The notes under the pieces were generated by a model. It was given only the letters and a program-made list of their open reading frames with translations, had not been told where the DNA came from and did no database searches. A DNA stretch of 64,000 bases from NCBI GenBank assembly GCA_050186725.1, contig JBFWYG010000012.1, forward strand, positions 1 through 64,000, written 5' to 3'. Position 1 is the first letter of the stretch, and each line of letters starts with the position of its first letter. Positions 59,432 through 64,000 of the stretch are shown here, piece by piece. This stretch comes from JADJYF01 sp050186725. Lineage in GTDB: Bacteria > Pseudomonadota > Gammaproteobacteria > Ga0077536. A program made the translations under genes and the position numbers.

Positions 59432-61042
59432 TCAGGCATTGTCCCCCAGCACCATCGCCGCGCCCTTCTCGGCGATCATGGTGGTCGGCGCGTTGGTGTT
59501 GCCCGAGGTGATGCGCGGCATGATCGAGGCATCGATCACTCGCAGTCCGGCGATGCCGCGAAAACGCAGGCGCTCGTCCACCACCGCGTGCGCGTCCTGC
59601 CCCATGCGGCAGGTGCCGACGGGATGGAAGATGGTGGTGCCGAGATCGCCCGCGGCGCGGCGCAGATCGGCGTCGCTCTCGAACGTGGCCCCCGGACGGA
59701 ACTCCTCGGGCTCGAAGCGCGCGAGCGCCGGCGCCGCCATGATGCGACGCGTGAAGCGCATGGCATCCACCGCGACCTTGAGATCGTCTTCGTCCGACAG
59801 GTAGTTGAGATTGATCTCTGGCGCCGCCGCGGGATCGCGCGCCTTGATGCGCACATGTCCGCGGCTCGCAGGCCGCAGGTTGCACACCGAGGGCGTGATG
59901 GCCGGAAAGGGGTGCAACGGGGCGCCGAACTTGTCCAGCGACAGCGGCTGCACGTGCCATTCGATGTTCGGCGCGTCGCGCGTCGCGTCGCTGCGCGCGA
60001 AGGCGCCGAGCTGACTGGGCGGCATGGTGAGGGGACCACGGCGCCGCAGTAAATAGTCGAGCCCCATCAGGCCGCGGCCGATGAGCGAGTTGGCGCGCTC
60101 GTTCAAAGTGCGGGTGTTGCGCACCTTGTACATCATGCGGATCTGCAGGTGATCGTGCAGGTTGGCGCCGACCTCGGGCGCATCGTGCAGCACCTCGATG
60201 CCCTGCGCGAGCAACATCGGCGCCGGCCCCACGCCGGACAGCTGCAGCAGCTGCGGCGAGCCAATGGCGCCGGCGGCGAGGATGACTTCACGTCGTGCGC
60301 GCGCCTGGTGCTGGCCGGCGTCCTTGACGCGATAGCGCAGCCCGCGCGCGTGCAGCGTGCCGTCCACGCGCTCGAAGTCCAGGCCCTCGGCCAGCGCGTG
60401 GGTGATGACCGTCAGGTTGGCGCGATGCCTGACCGGATGCAGGAAGGCCTTGGCGTTGCTCCAGCGCACGCCGCGGCGCTGGTTCATCTGGAAGTAGGCG
60501 CAGCCGTCGTTGTCACCGCGGTTGAATTCCTTGATCGGCGCGATGCCGCACTCGGCGGCCGCCGCGCGCCAGGCGTCGAGGATCTCCCAGCTGACGCGCC
60601 GCTCTTCGACGCGCAGTTCGCCACCCGCGCCGTGAAACTCGTCGGCGCCGTGCGCATAGTCCTCGCTCTGCTTGAACCAGGGCAATACCTCCGCCCAGGA
60701 CCAGCCGGCGTTGCCGAGCGCGGCCCAGTGGTCGTAGTCCGAGGCCTGGCCGCGCATGTAGATCATCGCGTTGATCGACGAGCAGCCGCCCAGCACGCGA
60801 CCGCGCGCGTACCCCAGGCTGCGGCCGTTCAAACCCGGATCGGGCGCGGTGGTGTAGCACCAGTCGGTGCGCGGGTTGCCGATGGTGTAGAGATAGCCCA
60901 CCGGCACGTGGATCCAGAAATAGTCGTCGCGCCCGCCCGCTTCGAGCAGCAGCACGCGAGTCGAGGGATCGGCCGACAGGCGATTGGCGAGCAGGCAGCC
61001 CGCCGAGCCCGCGCCGACGATGATGTAGTCGTAGGTTTCCAT
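59432..61042 (-). CDS. GMC oxidoreductase (choline dehydrogenase-like)
   Basis: A 536-residue FAD-dependent alcohol oxidase or dehydrogenase. FAD motif VGAGSAGCLLANRLS (9-23), GMC signature 1 in RGRVLGGCSSINAM, signature 2 GAIGSPQLLQLSGVG, and the C-terminal catalytic pair in HPVGTCRMG and SGNTNAPTTMIAEKG. Start ATG 61042 gives METYDYIIVGAG; six further codons upstream are possible. No signal peptide. Alcohol substrate unknown. Confidence 0.91.
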   Translation of the reverse strand: METYDYIIVGAGSAGCLLANRLSADPSTRVLLLEAGGRDDYFWIHVPVGYLYTIGNPRTDWCYTTAPDPGLNGRSLGYARGRVLGGCSSINAMIYMRGQASDYDHWAALGNAGWSWAEVLPWFKQSEDYAHGADEFHGAGGELRVEERRVSWEILDAWRAAAAECGIAPIKEFNRGDNDGCAYFQMNQRRGVRWSNAKAFLHPVRHRANLTVITHALAEGLDFERVDGTLHARGLRYRVKDAGQHQARARREVILAAGAIGSPQLLQLSGVGPAPMLLAQGIEVLHDAPEVGANLHDHLQIRMMYKVRNTRTLNERANSLIGRGLMGLDYLLRRRGPLTMPPSQLGAFARSDATRDAPNIEWHVQPLSLDKFGAPLHPFPAITPSVCNLRPASRGHVRIKARDPAAAPEINLNYLSDEDDLKVAVDAMRFTRRIMAAPALARFEPEEFRPGATFESDADLRRAAGDLGTTIFHPVGTCRMGQDAHAVVDERLRFRGIAGLRVIDASIMPRITSGNTNAPTTMIAEKGAAMVLGDNA

Positions 61043-61109
61043 GCGGCGGGACCCCGGCACCCGCGTGGCGCACGGCGACGGCGCGCGCCGCCGCCGTGCT
61101 GGAGCGCGC

Positions 61110-61538
61110 TTATTCCGGCAGGGTGTCGCCCGAGCCGCCGAACTCGGCCGGCAGATCCTTGAACTTCGGCAGGCCGTCCTTGATGGCGATCATCTTCTCG
61201 CCGTAGAACACGTGGATGGCCGGCTTGAACTCCAGCGTCGGCAGTACCGCCGCGAACACGTCCGCCATGCCCATGCCCGGATGATCGTTCATCACGTGGC
61301 CGCCACACTTGGTGCACCACTTGCGATGGCTGTTGTCGGTCTTGGCGAAGGTCCCGATGGCGTCCGCGCCGGCGGTGATCTTGACCACGTCCTTCGGCCA
61401 CAGCGCGAAGCTGTTGACCGGACCCGCGGACCAGTGGCGGCAGGAGTCGCAGTGGCAGATGCCCATCGCGACCGGCGCGCCGCTCACTTCGAACTGCACG
61501 GCGCCGCAGAAGCAGCTGCCCTTGTGTGTATCGCTCAT
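61110..61538 (-). CDS. GFA family zinc protein
   Basis: A 142-residue protein of the glutathione-dependent formaldehyde-activating (GFA) fold. Zinc cysteines occur as CFCG (~9-12), CHCDSC (~28-33) and CTKC (~74-77). The family includes enzymes that capture formaldehyde-glutathione adducts, but many members have unknown roles. Lies between the GMC and hydrolase genes, same strand. Confidence 0.88.
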   Translation of the reverse strand: MSDTHKGSCFCGAVQFEVSGAPVAMGICHCDSCRHWSAGPVNSFALWPKDVVKITAGADAIGTFAKTDNSHRKWCTKCGGHVMNDHPGMGMADVFAAVLPTLEFKPAIHVFYGEKMIAIKDGLPKFKDLPAEFGGSGDTLPE

Positions 61539-61638
61539 GTCTTTTCTCCCCGGTAAACGGAACGCCGGCGGGGCGCCGGCGTTCCTGTAGGTATCACGGT
61601 CACCCGTCCCGGGTCACCGTCGCTGTCGAGGGCCCGTC

Positions 61639-62436
61639 TCAGGCCACCGCCGGCATCGCGTGGTCACGCACGAAATCGCGCGCCAGGGCCGCGCAGGTCT
61701 CCGGCTGTTCGAGGCCTGCAAGGTGCCCTGCCTGGGCGATGGTCGTCAAGCGGCTACCGGCGACGGCGTCTCGCCATGCGGGGCCGTAGGCCGCGGGCAC
61801 GATGGGGTCGCGTTCCGACGTCGCGATCAGCGTGGGCGCCTCGATACGCCCCAGGCGCCGAGAAATACCGGTGTCCGGAATGGGCCACAGGAACTTCGCG
61901 CTGGCGCGCAGGTTGAGCAGTTCCTCCACGTGAGCGTCCATCTTGTCGCGGCCCTCGAGCAGGAGGCTCTTGCGCATGCCGCCCTCGGAGAACTGGATCT
62001 CGGACGGCATGCCCGGGTGCTGGGCAAAGGGATCGGCGCACTCCACGCCGTCCAGCCACAGGCCGAGCGGATTGATGAGCATCAGGCTCAGCACCCGCGT
62101 AGGCGCGATGGCGGCGAGTTCGGCGCCCATCCACGCGCCGATGCTGATGCCGAGCACATGCGCGCTCTTCACGCCGAGCGCGTTCAGCAGGTCGACGTTG
62201 TGCAGCGTGATGTCGAGCGCGCCCGGATCGATCTCCTCCAGCTGGTCCTTGGCCGGACCCCAGCCGGGGGCGTAGGGCGCGATGACGTCGAAACTCTCGG
62301 CGAGCTTCGCGAGCAGCGGCTCGAAGCCGACGATGCCGAGCATGTGATGGAGATACAGCAGCGGCTGGCCGTGACCCTTGCGGTAGTAGTGGACCGTGCG
62401 GCGCGCCGGGCCGACGGCGATGGTTTCGAGGTTCAT
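61639..62436 (-). CDS. alpha/beta hydrolase
   Basis: A 265-residue hydrolase: oxyanion region LLYLHHMLG, nucleophile S in LGISIGAWMG (~99), late Asp in ATSERDPIVP and His in AQAGHLAGLEQPE. ATG 62436 overlaps the stop of the luciferase-like gene by one base (TGATG). It probably hydrolyses the product of that enzyme, as ring-cleavage hydrolases do, but this is inferred only from the coupling. Confidence 0.87.
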   Translation of the reverse strand: MNLETIAVGPARRTVHYYRKGHGQPLLYLHHMLGIVGFEPLLAKLAESFDVIAPYAPGWGPAKDQLEEIDPGALDITLHNVDLLNALGVKSAHVLGISIGAWMGAELAAIAPTRVLSLMLINPLGLWLDGVECADPFAQHPGMPSEIQFSEGGMRKSLLLEGRDKMDAHVEELLNLRASAKFLWPIPDTGISRRLGRIEAPTLIATSERDPIVPAAYGPAWRDAVAGSRLTTIAQAGHLAGLEQPETCAALARDFVRDHAMPAVA

Positions 62437-63722
62437 CACTTCACCTCCGCGACGCGCTTGCGCGCCGGCTCGCTGATCTCCGCCGGAAAGGGCGTGACCG
62501 TGCGCGGCTCGGCACGTTCTTCCAGCGGCATGGCCCGCGGATACCAGTGATCCTCGTAGCCCGCCCACTTGGATCTCATCTGCGGCATGACCTTGTCAGC
62601 GAACATCTGGGTCGAGTAACGGCACAGATCGTTCGGCATGTCGCCGAAGTGCAGCAGGCAGACCAGGTGGCCGATCTTCAAGGTGTCGATGACCTTCTCG
62701 ATCTGGGCAGCGACGCTGTCCGGCGAGCCGGCGACGATGTAGCCCTTGTCGATCATCTCTTCCCAGGACAGCGCCGCGGCCTGGTTGAGCGCCGAGGACT
62801 GGCCCGCCATCTGCGTAACCAGGCCCGCGCGGATGGTCGGCTCGGTGCGATAACCGGGCGCGTCGGCGAAGCCTGGGTAGACGTGCAGGCAGCGCGAGAA
62901 GAAGTAGCGCGCGTGCTTCTCGTACAAACGCTTGGCTTCGGCGTCGGTCTCGGCCACGCAGATCTGCTGGGCGAAGGCCGCCTGGTAGGGATTGAACTCG
63001 GCGCCGAGCTGTTCCATGCGCTGCCAGAAGCCTTCCATCAGCTGCGCGCCGCGGATGTAGCCGGAGAACGACAGGTAGCTGTAGTTGTACTTGTGCTCTG
63101 CGCAGAAGTCCCAGGTCTCGAGTGAACCGCCGCCCGGGATCCAGATGGGTGGCGGGGTCTGGATGGGGCGCGGCCACAGGTTCACGTAGCGCAGCTTGTA
63201 GTGCTTGCCGTTCCAGGCGAACACGTCCGGATCCGACCATGCGCGGCGCACGAGTTCGTGGGCCTCGTGGTACTTCTCGCGGAGCGTCGCGGGGTTCACG
63301 CCGCAGGCGTAGTTGTCGTCCATCGACGAACCGACCGGGAAGCCGGAGATGAGACGTCCGCCGGAGATGCAGTCGATCATCGCCATCTCTTCCGCCACGC
63401 GGGTCGGCGGGTCGTAGAGCGCGAGCGACTGGCCGAGCAGCAGGATCGCGGCGCGGTGGGTGCGCCGCGCGAGCGTGGCCGCCATCAGCTGCGGCGAGGG
63501 CATGAGCCCATAGGCGTTCTGGTGATGCTCGTTGATGCCGAGGCCGTCGTAGCCGACGTCTTCGGCGAGTTCGAGCAGGTCGAGGTAGTCGTTGTAGATG
63601 CGGTTGGCCTTGCGCGCGTCGAACAGGCGCGAGTCCACGTCGACCCATACGCTCCGGTGCTTCTCGGTGAAGTCGTCCGGCAGGTGGGGCCAGGGCATCA
63701 GGTTGAACCAATGGAACTTCAT
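62436..63722 (-). CDS. LLM-class (luciferase-like) monooxygenase 2
   Basis: A 428-residue flavin-dependent monooxygenase of the bacterial luciferase superfamily. Landmarks: MKFHWFNLMPWPHLP, GLGINEHHQNAYG, LPLLGQSLALYDPPTRVAEE-type segment (LLLGQSLALYDPPTRVAEE), GRLISGFPVGS, and PPPIWIPGGGS. AGGAG lies eight bases upstream of the ATG. Such enzymes use FMNH2 supplied by a reductase. It is coupled to the alpha/beta hydrolase. Confidence 0.9.
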   Translation of the reverse strand: MKFHWFNLMPWPHLPDDFTEKHRSVWVDVDSRLFDARKANRIYNDYLDLLELAEDVGYDGLGINEHHQNAYGLMPSPQLMAATLARRTHRAAILLLGQSLALYDPPTRVAEEMAMIDCISGGRLISGFPVGSSMDDNYACGVNPATLREKYHEAHELVRRAWSDPDVFAWNGKHYKLRYVNLWPRPIQTPPPIWIPGGGSLETWDFCAEHKYNYSYLSFSGYIRGAQLMEGFWQRMEQLGAEFNPYQAAFAQQICVAETDAEAKRLYEKHARYFFSRCLHVYPGFADAPGYRTEPTIRAGLVTQMAGQSSALNQAAALSWEEMIDKGYIVAGSPDSVAAQIEKVIDTLKIGHLVCLLHFGDMPNDLCRYSTQMFADKVMPQMRSKWAGYEDHWYPRAMPLEERAEPRTVTPFPAEISEPARKRVAEVK

Positions 63723-63852
63723 GGGATGACTCCTGGAAATGAGGGGCGCGCGACACTGGCCACGCGCCGGTGGGACATTGTCGTCAAACGCGCGCTCGGC
63801 CCGCCATTCCGCCAGCGGGTAGGGACTTGATCGGGGTCAAGCCGCGCGCCCC

Positions 63853-64000
63853 TCAGACGGCTTCAGCACCGGGAAACGCCTGGCCCCAACCATCCAGGTG
63901 CACGAGTTCGCCGAGCGGCTTGCGGCGCAGGCGCTTGGGAAACGGTTTGGCCGGCCAGCCGAGGGTGATCATCGCCGCGCAGGCCATGTGGGCCGGCATG
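63853..64000 (-). CDS. nitroreductase family protein, C-terminal fragment
   Basis: The last 49 codons of a leftward gene cut by the window end. The deduced tail contains MITLGWPAKPFPKRLRRKPL and ELVHLDGWG, which match the C-terminus of nitroreductase-fold flavoproteins (typically a GxP followed by basic RRxPL). Full length and active site lie outside the window. Confidence 0.65.
   Translation of the reverse strand, partial: MPAHMACAAMITLGWPAKPFPKRLRRKPLGELVHLDGWGQAFPGAEAV

Overview
The window is GC-rich DNA with tightly packed genes, frequent 1-4 base start/stop overlaps and families of palindromic intergenic repeats. It contains rimK, an ABC-F protein, a BaeSR/Spy-type envelope stress set, DUF1302/DUF1329 envelope proteins and box-pathway genes. 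Together these point to a high-GC proteobacterium, most likely a gamma- or betaproteobacterium with a broad catabolic repertoire for aromatic or hydrophobic compounds. I see no rRNA, tRNA or CRISPR array, and species cannot be decided from the sequence alone.

Layout. 0-1.5 kb: end of boxB plus boxA (aerobic benzoyl-CoA epoxidation). 1.6-7.6 kb: trehalose and osmotic genes (otsB, a membrane-sensor/otsA fusion, a GH15 glucosidase, MscS). 7.6-10.1 kb: rimK with its retropepsin-like and aspartoacylase-like partners. 10.3-17.8 kb: a five-gene ATP-dependent carboxylase operon with the subunit plan of acetophenone carboxylase, followed by a convergent TetR gene. 19-37.8 kb: an envelope region with a YCF48-like propeller, two full DUF1302 outer-membrane proteins in tandem, a 5' truncated third copy, a vWA/TPR/CobW-like operon and a Tat-targeted DUF1329 protein. 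This region is interrupted at 25.7-31.0 kb by a probably foreign block carrying a decayed IS630-type transposase, two amidohydrolases and an AraC regulator.

38-48.6 kb is mostly housekeeping and stress functions: uup, a YciI-like protein, a cyclophilin, yaaA, baeSR with a divergent Spy-like gene, a fatty-acid desaturase, a PNPOx-fold protein, a Crp/Fnr regulator, a GlsB-like membrane protein, an RRM protein and a trypsin-like protease. 48.6-64 kb is a catabolic and redox area: two luciferase-like monooxygenases, two SDRs, an HpaB/4-hydroxybutyryl-CoA dehydratase-like protein, two transporters, PaaI, a truncated haemoglobin, hydrolases, a cupin, a nitrilase, a GMC oxidoreductase, a GFA protein and the end of a nitroreductase gene.

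Two themes stand out. The Apc-like carboxylase lies 9 kb from boxBA, so a route ketone -> beta-keto acid -> CoA ester -> benzoyl-CoA -> box pathway is possible, although the CoA ligase is not in this window. The DUF1302/YCF48/DUF1329 set, with its vWA/TPR/CobW operon, looks like an uncharacterised envelope machine. It has been duplicated, broken by mobile DNA, and carries a TetR-style double palindrome over its first promoter.
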